From Hormiphora californensis (Eukaryota > Ctenophora > Tentaculata > Cydippida > Pleurobrachiidae): DNA of 64,000 nt. Where the stretch lies: NCBI GenBank assembly GCA_020137815.1, contig CM035359.1:7276239-7340238 (forward strand). The letters are read 5' to 3'. Position 1 is the first letter of the stretch; each line of letters begins with the position of its first letter. The position numbers and the translations under genes were made by a program. Positions 34,039 to 54,284 of this stretch are shown here, piece after piece. The notes beneath the pieces are model-generated. The model ran no database searches. It had not been told where the DNA came from and worked only from the letters and a program-made list of their open reading frames with translations.

Positions 34039-34163
34039 TCTAACTACTAACACTTGAGAAGTAGACTCCTTTAAAGGTTGCCAGTTTCATCTTCCCTAAC
34101 TAAACTCTAACTACTAACACTTGAGAAGTAGACTCCTTTAAAGGTTGCCAGTTTCATCTTCCC
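34039..34163 (-). repeat. 58-bp direct duplication of the GPCR C-terminus and stop codon
   Basis: 34039-34095 repeats 34106-34163 with a 67-bp offset. The unit covers the last ~18 codons and the TAG of the GPCR. The second copy lies just past the functional stop. Confidence 0.9.
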
Positions 34164-35282
34164 GTTCATGCTCTTCCTCCTTACCCACACTCCAAACTTC
34201 TTCATCCTGTAGTAGTACAGTACGGGGTTGAGGGACGCATTCAGGACGGTCAGGAAGATCTTGGCAATCAGCCAGCTGTAATGTGTCATAAAGATCCCTT
34301 TGAAGAAGGGGCCAGGGTACCGATACCCCAGGGCTCGTGTCAGAGAGTTTAGGACCATAACGGTAAAGAAAGGGAGGTTACAGAACAGGAACATTCCCGT
34401 GAAAATAGCCACCGTTATTGAGGCTTTCTTGTTTCTTTCTGATTGAAAAAGGTTCGGGCATGGTTGTGCTAACTTGGAGCAGCAGATTACAAAACTGAAG
34501 AATGATATGATGGATGGTATGCCCAGCTCCACAGTGGTGAGCGTCTTTACAAAGGTGACCCAGAACTTGTAGCCCTTGTTTACACCATTCTTCCCGCCTC
34601 CAGCTAGGGGCGAGTCAACACAAAACGGTCCTACCGAGAGATATTTGTAGTATTTGGGGTTTGCCATCGTCGCATCTACTGCAATAAGGGCTAGAATAAA
34701 CACGCCCAGAGCAATGAGAATAGATTTCTCGTGGACTCTTCGGAAGGGGTACACAATCAGACTGGTCCTGTAAACACTCATCAGCATCACGAGGAATATT
34801 GAAATTTTCTGAAGGAACCTGAAGGCTAATGTCCAACCTGCACATACTATCAGACTGGCAAACAGTCCTGGCTTCCTGGCAATAAAGAGGCTGACAGCAA
34901 TGGGGAAGTGGGATATCGAGGTAAATATGTCGACCACACAGATTATTACATAGAGGGTGTTGGCAAAGTCTCGTTTCCTCTTTAAAAAGTACCGGATGGC
35001 AATGGCGTTCCCTGGGACACCAACAAAAAAGCAACAAACCAACCCCACCCCGATCAGTCCATCCCAGATGGGTGCTGAGGATAGGGGCATTGGGGCCATC
35101 AGGACGTGAGCAGGGAACCCTGTCATCTCCTCCTCCTCCTCCTCCCCTCCCGGTGGAGGTTCAGGTTGGAATTCAGGGATGGAGGAGAAGTTGTAGGATG
35201 GTTGGTGGGGAGCATGTGTTGTACTGGATACCCACTCCCTGGTCATGATGTGGTTCGGAGAAGAACTCGTGAGATTCATCAT
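34107..35282 (-). CDS. Rhodopsin-class GPCR-like 7TM receptor, single exon
   Basis: 391 residues with seven hydrophobic segments. The ~75-residue N-terminus is polar, with N-glycosylation sequons (NLTS, NFSS) and an E-run. Class A landmarks are GN in TM1 (GVPGNAIA), VVDIF in TM2, NLPF in TM6 (in place of CWxP) and NPVLYYYRMKKF in TM7 (NPxxY-like). The DRY position at the end of TM3 reads VYR. Conserved extracellular cysteines are present before TM3 and in loop 2. It is a plasma-membrane receptor by family; ligand and G protein are unknown. The two initial Met codons are adjacent. A lineage-specific orphan receptor is the likely identity. Confidence 0.87.
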   Translation of the reverse strand: MMNLTSSSPNHIMTREWVSSTTHAPHQPSYNFSSIPEFQPEPPPGGEEEEEEMTGFPAHVLMAPMPLSSAPIWDGLIGVGLVCCFFVGVPGNAIAIRYFLKRKRDFANTLYVIICVVDIFTSISHFPIAVSLFIARKPGLFASLIVCAGWTLAFRFLQKISIFLVMLMSVYRTSLIVYPFRRVHEKSILIALGVFILALIAVDATMANPKYYKYLSVGPFCVDSPLAGGGKNGVNKGYKFWVTFVKTLTTVELGIPSIISFFSFVICCSKLAQPCPNLFQSERNKKASITVAIFTGMFLFCNLPFFTVMVLNSLTRALGYRYPGPFFKGIFMTHYSWLIAKIFLTVLNASLNPVLYYYRMKKFGVWVRRKSMNGKMKLATFKGVYFSSVSS

Positions 35283-37500
35283 GGCGCGGTCTAGAGGGAG
35301 TTATTATAGGTTGCTAGGGGGATTTAGGTTGCTAGGGGAGATTTAGTATTTACAGATTTAGGTTGTTAGAAGGAACACAAGACATATTAACTCAAGAAAA
35401 GCAAGAAAAGCAAGAACATGAGGAGGGGGATATTAAAATATCATTATATATTAGAACACGTGCATTGCATTCAAAACAGCAGGCGTGATGCAGGGCATGG
35501 TACCAACTAGCATGCCATATAATAAACTATAAAGTTCTAACTTCTAGCTAGAAATAACTAGAAATAACTAGAAATAACTAGAAATAACTAGAAAGAATGC
35601 CAAATGACAAAACATAACATAAGGATCTGAATATATAAAGGTTCAAAATATGTTGAAAGGAGCTGTAATGAAATAAGGGTAAAACAGGAACGGGAGAGAG
35701 CAGAGTGGGAGGCATAATGACTGTACAGCACAAAGATAGCACCGGAGAGAAAACTAGGGAGCTGGGAGGGAGAAAAACGAGGGAGCTGAAAAGAGGGAGA
35801 GAACTGAGAAAACTGAAAAGAGGGGGGATATAAAGATAAAACATATGGGAACACGAAGTGCTACGTTAGGCTGTCTGTCACTCCCTAGGTTACACGGTCA
35901 CACCTCCACTGCTCAGGAGGATGTCAGTTTACCGGATAGAAGTACTATTATAGTGCAGTTATAATGGGTTTCATTCAGTGTCCCCCTCAATTACTCCCTG
36001 ATCAACTCCAATTATATAGCTGGGATTCTTCAATCTTTATTGCTGGTACCTATACAGGTATACAGGTATAACATATATATCGTAACAATAAAGCATTTAT
36101 ATTGGAGGAATTAGGGAATATATATTCCTTGTTGGTTGACACTTGACATGTTGCAATTGCATCATGTTGGAGCCTAAAACTGGGCACACTTAGAAGAAAG
36201 TGACACCTTTCACTTAGAGCATGCTTTGAGACCAACTGCCTGTCTCAGCGATAGTATTAATACATTTAGCAGGAATGAGAAGTAGATCTATATGCATGTT
36301 GTTAGTGTTGAGCGGGTTAAATCAATGACTAATTGGAGCCGGATGTTAAGATTGGGTCGCTTTACAATGTGTATCATGGTGACACTCATAACCTTGATTT
36401 TGTCATTCTACACAGTACACACTGCAGTTCAGAGAGGGTGGCCTTTGTGAGACATAACCTTGATGGCAGCTATATTAGCTAATGCTTCAGTGCCATATCC
36501 AAGTAGCAAGGAAGAACTGATGAAGGTGTGAACATCTTCCCTCTCTCTCTCTTTCCAGCTGAGTATCCGATAATTTAGGAGAATTTTCACCTTCAGAAGG
36601 GCTTCCCTACATGACAGTGCACGTGAAATTGAATATATAATCAGCCCTTGTTCGACCCTCTCTCTTCGCCCCAAAACAAGCAGCAAAACAAGATCGTATA
36701 TAAACATTGCAGGTACTGCGATCATGTAGGCGGCGACACTGGGCTATGCTGTTGTGATACCTCAAATTATTCTCAATAATATTGCTAGAACAGACAAATT
36801 GGATGTTACCCTGGAGGAAATGCCAAAATTGAGACCCCCCTCAGCAAGTTTATAATATATTTTGCACAATTTCATTTTTATACAGGTATTTCAGAAGCCA
36901 TATAAAAGTCAATTATAAATCCACAAATTTGTTGACAACTTTATGGATGGTTGTGTTGAGACTTGATGTTCCTGAACAACTGTTCTGAACAACTATGTTA
37001 TCACAACTATTCGTGGACTGTGGTATACTAGTGCTTACTATCTAGATCTGGTATAACAATAGATAGAATAGAAACTGAACAACAACCCGCCCTTTTCTAG
37101 CTGGCTGTCAACAGGAGCCGCGTGTTGATAAGGGCTAGCAAAAATGCAGCATACAGATGACAATAATCATTTCCCTCAACTCTATCGCTCTCTATCTTTC
37201 GCTCTCTATCGCTCTCTATCTATCATTCTCTATCTACATATCACTCTCTATTTATCTATCACTCTCTTTATCGTTCCTCCCTCTCAAGCTCATTCCTCTC
37301 AAAAATTCCAGCTCAACACTGGATCAGCATGGACTTCATGAATCTAGGACCTTTCATAATATATATGATTATCCGAGTAGCGGTAAATTTCATGTTTTTA
37401 CAAAGGACCAGGTCGTGGAAGAGGTGAAATTAAATCGACATATAGCATACTGATTACCATCGCATATACCCCCATACCCACAAGGACGAATTGAGATGGG
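35283..37500. other. Intergenic, no gene seen
   Basis: Upstream of the GPCR. It contains a short (CTAGAAATAA)n run at about 35545-35592 and an A/T-rich spacer. Open frames near 36429-36725 are unsupported by domain or splice evidence. Confidence 0.5.
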
Positions 37501-37514
37501 AGAGGAAGTGAGTA

Positions 37515-37641
<127 letters not shown>

Positions 37642-39490
37642 TATAGGGTTAGATCAAAGGTAACTTATAAGGCACCCTGTGACCAGGATCATGCCAGATA
37701 GGATTGGGAGATGTGCATTGTGCAATGTAACCGTGTGAGTCTATACTAATACGATATCCAGGGACTAAATCCTACTGAATTCAAAGAGCTAAAAGGACAC
37801 AGGTTGGCCGTTGGGTATATAACATTTAGCCTAATGTTTAGGACTCTGTGAAGCGACTCTAAATCATATTTAAGGCAGATCCTCTCTCACATACCAGGTT
37901 TAGATCTTAAGGGCTAAGGCTCGGTGAATTGTTGTCGAGTAAGGGGTGACTCAACAAGTGAATTGAGTTTGCAAGCTAAATCTCATCACAAAATGAAATC
38001 CTAATAAGACTTTGTGGTTAAGATTTGTATTTATACCCGTGTCTACGTATCATGCCAATCGGTTAGATGAACTCTGACAAGTAAGACGAGGTCTCAATCG
38101 TGTTTATATCCTTACAAAGCCGCATATCGTCTGAAACTTGTAAGGATACCCATCCTAGATGTATCCTGTGATTCTACAAGAAAGGGATCAGATCGGGAAG
38201 TCGGACAATTGTTTTTCTCTAAAGAATTCCCTCATTTCGAGTATAATTCACTAAAAAGAAGGAACAAAAGGATCGGTTCACTTTCAGTTCAATGTTAATA
38301 AATCATCTAAGATTAATTCGGATTATATTCTGCAATAGATGTATAATACTCCAGTTAACTTAATTTGGTCAAATTACCAAGTTATCAGATGATCAATGAG
38401 CAGTATCAGTTCTACAGTTAGCATGCTAGAATGAGTTGTTGAGCAAGAATGAGAGTTAAAAAGATGCACAAAAGAAGCAGCAACACATGTTGTGGGAAAC
38501 TGGCCCATTTGAGGGATATATAATAATGTAGTCGAACAAATGGAGGAAGCAGAAGACAAATCTTTTTGAGTCAAGTGGAATATGGAGTATGAAGTGTGGT
38601 AAAAAAGTCCATTATTCTCATGCATGCAGATTCACCAAGAGTTTACTAAAACTTCCAGCTCTAGCCTGGTGAATTTGAAGCGAAAATGGCGTACAGAAGC
38701 TACATCATATTCATTGGGGAATTTTATAGTCTGAACTATAAATCTGTGCTCAGAGAATTCAGCTTGAAAACTGAGATTTTTGTCGGTAAAAAATCACATC
38801 AGTTTCAGGCCTATAATAATTATTTGCTTCTAGGAAGTTATTATCTTCCAGGTTTTATCAAGACACCTGCACCAGATACATTAATGCAGCAAGTACCGAC
38901 ATGTCAGCTGCGTAGATAGATAAATACACACGTGAGGGGGAAATGATACTACGCAGTGGATCCCACTATTATAGTATGGGATTTAGTTGCTAGTGGACAC
39001 TGTCGACTCAGATAATCATGCAAAGGAACTGCCCCGAATAAATTGTGAGGTACAATCAAGTCCCATAACAGTATAATTTACTGCTCATATAAAATGCAGA
39101 AAGGAATTCAAATTATCTGATAAAACAGATGTTGTGTTTGATAAAGCCCCCGTAATTTGTCCAGAATACGTTATTATGTATTTCATAGCCCTTAATATTC
39201 TTAAGAGCCGCGACAAAAAAGTATTTCAGCCCTACTAAAGATCCTTTAGATTGAGATTTACGAACAAAAAGGTGGCTAGCCAGGGTATTACTAAGTAGTC
39301 GAGACTTTGAGAATCTTTTAAATAAAGTATTCAAGAATCGAACTAAAAGCATTATTACTCCACCCCGTTCCGTTAAAGTCTGATTTCCCTCTTGAGTAGT
39401 TTCAGTTTCTGTAACGGCGGGCTGGTTCAGAATAACATGAGTAGCATCATTATCAGGAAATAAAAAGGATAGATCCCTTCTCAGATAATG
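37642..39490. other. Unexplained stretch with two facing open frames
   Basis: Free of microsatellites. It carries convergent open frames at 38686-38919 (+, 77 aa) and 39113-39502 (-, 129 aa, containing LTERGGVIMLLVRFLNTLFK). Neither resembles a family I know, and no introns or splice partners are evident. They could be chance frames, an organelle-derived insert or a decayed element. Confidence 0.35.
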
Positions 39491-39520
39491 TTGTGACAAC
39501 AAGAATATTCAACCGCAAGA

Positions 39521-39668
39521 GTGGCCCTGCTGCAGCAGGACAGATGTTGCATGGCCCTGCTGCAGCAGGAGAGAGAGATTATGGATGGCCCTGCTGCAGC
39601 AGGAGAGAGATTATGGATGGCCCTGCTGCAGCAGGAGAGAGAGATTATGGATGGCCCTGCCGCTGTAA
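39521..39668. repeat. ~34-bp tandem repeat with CTGCTGCAGCAG palindrome
   Basis: Five units of TGGCCCTGCTGCAGCAGGAG followed by AGAGATTATGGA. The final unit ends CCGCTGTAAGT, a donor-like sequence. It stays open in more than one frame, so open reading here is not evidence of coding. Confidence 0.9.
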
Positions 39669-39768
39669 GTTTCAGCCAGGACACCCCCGATACTCGGCCA
39701 CGAACGAGAGAGAACTACAAACAAATTCATTACTGAGAGATACTCTAGTATACTTTATAAGTTAGAGG

Positions 39769-42590
39769 TACTCTAGTATACTTTATAAGAACCACATCTC
39801 TCTTCTTCCCTAAATTACCACCTCAACACCCTCACAGTTGGTGAGATGCCTCACTCCTTTACCATGTAGATCAGAGCACAAAGCACAAAGCCGCTGCTTG
39901 TTTTACTAGTAATCTGCAGAGTGCAGAGATTGTTGTTTGGCAAACAAGCATAGCTCATATATTTAATAGTCGAGAAATATTATTTATAATATTCTCGTCT
40001 CCAGAGGGAAACCCCGTCTGGAAAGCCATGGGTGTTCCGTGGTAGATAACATGTTGGTAAATACTTCGCATATAATATATTTTAGGAAAGGACTGACGTG
40101 CCTATAATATGAAACTAGCCATCTGTGAAACACGAGTAATATGAGAAATTGATGCGAAGTTGTATAGGTACATAGTTAAACAATAAGCCGGCATTGATCA
40201 GGGCTTCAAAATTACAGGTGAGATCAAAGAATCATTTTTTAAAACGTTCATTCTTCACCTAAGAGATATTCCTTTGTCAAATTCCAGGTGTCCCAACTAC
40301 TAAAAGTACAATTTGGAATGTTTACCATCAGGCGGATACTATCAGCTCATGCTTCATATTTGGCTATTTTTAGGAGAGTTATTATTATCGGGGTAACAAT
40401 GCTAGAGAGATATTAGATGTATAATAGAGACAGTGTTGTAAGACTGCAGTCCTGTGACCTGTTCTCCCTGTAACAAGATGAACCCTAATATAGCTAGCTC
40501 ACACTGGCAGAGGGTCGCAGTGATAGAAGCCCAGAGAAGAAAAATGAGCTGTAAAAGATGGGTTGAAAATTAAATTTTCTTTCCTGTATTTTGCAAGACA
40601 CGACCTTTTCTCTTCCCATTGGAATGAGTACGGCACCTACGACGGGGGGCCGGGGGGGGGGCTACGACGAATGATTTTTGAAGGATTCGGTCATTAAATC
40701 CGTCATCTTTTCCTACAAAATTAGTCAAACTCAAATGTGTTTTAAACATAGCTGTTATTTAAAGGGGGGGGGGGGGACGGAATGACACGAGTAAAAGGAA
40801 GGTAGCGAGAAATGACAACACAGCTATACCACGGGAACGTGTAATTGTAGATGTGTCAAGAGAGATCTTGAGGCGAGTGACATGTTCATTAAACAGTTTA
40901 TTAAACAGTTTAGCTATGAGACACTATGAAACGAAAACTTATCAGCTGTTCTTGGTCACCTAAACAGATAAAAGCTAATAAGTATTCGTTGTGACATTTC
41001 ACACAACGAAGAACCAAACTGGGAACATTATTACACATCGTTCAATCTACTACTGCATATAACCTGAACCTGTAAATGGTTCAACATTTCTAGTGGCATA
41101 TATCACACGTTCAATTGTCAACTCCAGTTTTGAATTATTAAGGCACATGAGATAGCAAATTAAAACTAAACTACAGTGGGGACTCTAGAGTGCAGTGATA
41201 ATTAATATGCTGCGTCGAGGAGCTGCATGCCCTACTACTTGGAATTACATGGTGAGCGGTTACTTTAGAAATATGAGTGAAATGTATCACAGTGTTCAAT
41301 TTAGACCCCCAATATCTAGCATCTACCGACTTAACTAGGTACCACTGTCACAGCTGAACTTCAAAACTATTTTATATCCCTGCATACACATTCTAGAAAT
41401 ATCGTGGAAAGCTATTACTACTCAGAACCGATGTGATCGAATTATTATGTAAATTTGGGTGACAGAAGCTATCATCAGGAAAGAACTTTCATTCTCTATA
41501 ACTCTCCTAACTCCGAATTCTTCATAATATCAATCCTAAGTCCTAACTCGACGTCACATTCTCCACAAGAGGCTTGCACACAATAACACGAAACTGAATA
41601 GTGTCTGGTGGAGAACCTAAAAGTTAGGTATCTCTCAAAATCGAAACAGTGATATGATGCCTAACAGAGAATAGTTTGCAGTGTTGGTGACACAGTACAC
41701 ACTGACAATTTGATGATATTAATATGAACAAGTTTCACCTTAGAGTGCTCACACCAAGGTCCGATAAATCTCACCACTACCCAGCCTGCGAGTAATTGTC
41801 AGATTCAACTCTATCTGCGAGTAATAAGAATTGTCAGATTCAACTCTATCTGAGAGTATTATAGTCAGGGCATATGATGACAAAATGAGGGCATAATTGT
41901 TATCAAGCTGATTCCACTTCTAGTAGGCTCTAATAGGTCCCTAGAAACACCAAAAAAATTGGCCGTGGTTTTATCAATGAAGAAGTTGGGTTTTGGGCCA
42001 CGCCCTTTTGCCTATGTTTTTAGCCTTCTGGCGAAAACCAAAAAGGAGTAGACTAGTAGAGACAAATCTAAGGACACTAAAATGTGTAGCGTTAGTGTGG
42101 GTAGGTGTGGAAATTAAGTCTCTATCTCATCTGGTTAATTAGATAATTGGATGATTAGATGAGCAGGAGATGCGCATAACCGTTTTTGGCTATATGGCTA
42201 TAGCCACTCTGGAGTGATTTAGAGACTTTTCACTGGTGCCATTTTGTTCAGAAGAAAGCGTTAATCTAAGAGTTGTGAAGAAATTTTGGGTCTATCTCTA
42301 ACCGTTCTGTGGATATTTGCGGTCAAAGTATGCCAATTTACTCGCTTTTTGGCATTTTAGGCTAATTTTCGCTGGCCTGATTTTGGGCCGCCGTTACGAT
42401 CTGGGTGTTTGGAGGCCTGTTTACAGGTGCGCGCTGCCAAAAAAGTTGATTCACTAAAATGGCTCTAACCGCCAAACCACTCAACCGTTTTGGCTGATTC
42501 AAAGCTTATATACAAATACAAATACAAATACAAATATTATATTATATACATTTATTGTCCGCTTTTCATTGTCCATATTTTAAAGAACAG
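39769..42590. other. Gene-poor spacer
   Basis: No supported exon. It holds G-runs at about 40648-40672 and 40765-40778, and a direct repeat of TTGTCAGATTCAACTCTATC near 41800 and 41830. From about 41900 the sequence has the character of old transposon DNA. Confidence 0.45.
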
Positions 42591-42635
42591 GCAGGGAATG
42601 TCAAGGCCTAACCCCAAACCAAACCCCAACCCTAA

Positions 42636-42673
42636 CCCTACTTTAGCCCTAACCGGTTAGGGCTAAAGTAGGG
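42636..42673. repeat. 38-bp perfect palindrome with telomere-like CCCTAA/TTAGGG
   Basis: Arms CCCTACTTTAGCCCTAACC and its exact complement meet at CCGG without a spacer. AACCCTAACCCTA-like sequence on the left and TAGGGTTTTTAGGG on the right extend it imperfectly. Confidence 0.95.
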
Positions 42674-42904
42674 TTTTTAGGGTTATAATCCTAAAAAACC
42701 GTTTGTCAGCACTCGCTCCCAAAACACCCAGATTTTAACGCTGGCCCTGATTTTGATCAGTTTTTATAATTCTGAAAACTGCCGAATACGCCGCGCTGTA
42801 GACTGTCGTACGCTGCAAAATGGGATCCGCGCAGTGTTTTATAAAGTCGCCGCGCGGATAAATACAAAATAAAACCTTTTTTCGAAAATTTTGGGCGCCC
42901 GCGC

Positions 42905-44166
42905 CGTTAAAGTCGGATTTTTTGAAGGGAGAATGAGAGTATGAAGGTGTGTGGGTAATTTATTATAATTTGTTCTTTTTGTTGTCTTGTTAAAACTTTT
43001 GTCTGATTTTTTGAAGTTGTCACCCCAAAATGACCGCGCATGTGAAATTTATCAATTTTGACGCGCACATAACACCACACGTTAACATGTGACTAGAGTA
43101 CCCGTTTGCTGGGAACGGGAACCCGTGACCTGATCAGCAATTGCAGAAAGTCGCGCGCCACCCTAATCTCAGGTTACTCTCACGGCCCGGCTTCATTTCG
43201 CATCCAATCCAAAAGTGACCTTCACCTTTAAGTAGATCTCCTCAAGTGCAACTGCAAGGAGAAGCGAAAACTTGAGGGACATTTCTTGATTGGATGCGAC
43301 CTCGAGGAGCTATGACAATGCGCAAAAAGGGGTAACACGCGACTTTAACCACGTGGTGATCTAACCGCTCCTACTATCAAACACATTGGGTTTTTAAAAA
43401 ACGGCCATTACAATTTTGGCGAGGCGGGTAAATCATTTACTGTAACGCGCGAATTTTCCCAAAAAGCGCTGCTTTTTTACGCCGCGCGCGGAACCTAAAA
43501 TTACGCGCGCAGTGTAAAATTTTAAAATTCATTGAAAATTTCCTCGCGTTTTTTTATGTCGCCAAAAAATGTCGACGAAAAATTCCAAATTCGTGAATTA
43601 TAAGAACTCCGGTTAGTTCTCATCTTGCCAATCCGTTTTCCGGGAACCCCTGGCCAAAGGACATTAAAATTCACATAACGACCAAGTTTCATATCGATTG
43701 GATAAGATTTTGGGTGGCTACGGTGAAAAATATCGTATTTTTGGCATTTTTAACTTTCCCGACGCGATTTACGACCCTTAAACATTGAGTTACGGGAAAT
43801 CGCTATTATGTAAAATGAAGTTCAAACGATTCTCTTTCCCCACTATTGCGTTAGTTTTTTGATTTAGAGCCGTTTTCAGGGTCTTAGAAGCGTTTGAAAA
43901 ATGTAAGTCTTTTTGTCGCAATGACGTCACCCCGTGACGTCACTGTTGTAAAGATCGGATCAAAAATCTGAGCCCGTACTTACACCCGCCTTGGTCCAAA
44001 GTACCAGTGTACAAATTTTCAGGGGTCTAGCTCAAAAACTGTAGGAGGAGTAGGGAGAAAACAATTATCGGACTAACATTTTGGAAATTATTATATGGAT
44101 GTGACGCGCAAAAACATTCCGCGCACGAAGAGGGGGGTGACAACTTCAAAAAATCCGACTTTAATT
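42905..44166. mobile_element. Inverted-repeat element of the GAAGTTGTCACCCC family
   Basis: The right end (44131-44166) reads, inverted, TTAAAGTCGGATTTTTTGAA then GTTGTCACCCC. It matches TTAAAGTCGGATTTTTTGAA at about 42907 and GATTTTTTGAAGTTGTCACC at about 43007. The duplicated left end suggests nesting. The interior has CpG-rich CGCGCG stretches and two TGACGTCA-like sites near 43922-43945, but no coding region. Confidence 0.6.
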
Positions 44167-44486
44167 TTTTACGATCTGGGTGTTTCGTTCAAAAGCGCTG
44201 CCTTATCCCGCGCTATCGGGGGCCAGCAGCGGCTCATGTAAATTTATCCGATACTTACACGGTATTTTAAAGAAAATCGATATCACTAACCTGTTGACCC
44301 AAAAATAGCTCGAACCGGACGCTTACGGGTAATCTGGTATCCCCAATTCCGTTTAGAAAATCAATGAATTTTTAGCATAGACACTAGACACTCATACCCC
44401 TGCAACAACAGAGGGAACTTTAGTATAGGCCATACCGTTACTCTTAAAATCTAGTTATTTAGCCCAAAAACCTCCAGCTAGGAGCC

Positions 44487-53703
<9,217 letters not shown>

Positions 53704-53944
53704 GTCAAAATGAAGACTGTAATATTTCGGAAACCGTCTAATCCTGGAAAATGATTTCTTTGACCAAATAGACTAGAATAGAAGTTGTTTGAACAATTAT
53801 ATTGTTTATATATACCAGCAGTTGTTGCATCGATTATTGAGGCGGCTATTTTGAATTGTGTGTTTGTGCGCACACGCAACTAGCCGAGACCACCGCCTCA
53901 CCTATGTAAAGTAGTGTTTCGGCAGTGTTAGTGCGCGGCTTTCA

Positions 53945-53954
53945 TCCCGCCAAA
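53945..53954. promoter_or_regulatory. E2F-like site between INCENP and importin-alpha
   Basis: TCCCGCCAAA (complement TTTGGCGGGA) matches the E2F consensus and lies 331 bases before the importin-alpha ATG. A cell-cycle role for the downstream gene is plausible but inferred from the motif alone. Confidence 0.35.
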
Positions 53955-54284
53955 TTCTCCGATGGAACGGAAGATCCACGTTCATCTCCGATCAAGAGAT
54001 AAGAGCAGGATACGTGTTACCTTGCTCATTTGCATGTTCACTTGTTTTTCAGTAGCGATTGTTAGGCATGCTTCTACTTTTTAAAATCCTGCCATATTTT
54101 GTTTTTATTCCAATATTAATATACTAGTTTGGTTGAAATGTATAACGCTAAAACCTGCTGTGTTTCTCTTTCCCCTTCCCTGTTCACCAATCTAATAATT
54201 ACCCAATCATATCTTGATTTTCTAACAATTCACTAACCCAGCCATCCCTGAAATAGCTCTCCCTCTCTCTCTCCAACTCAAACA

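Noticed and set aside
39493-39765. Coding minisatellite with GPAAAGERD units
   Set aside because: Open in two frames at once and no conserved flanks; treated as a tandem repeat.
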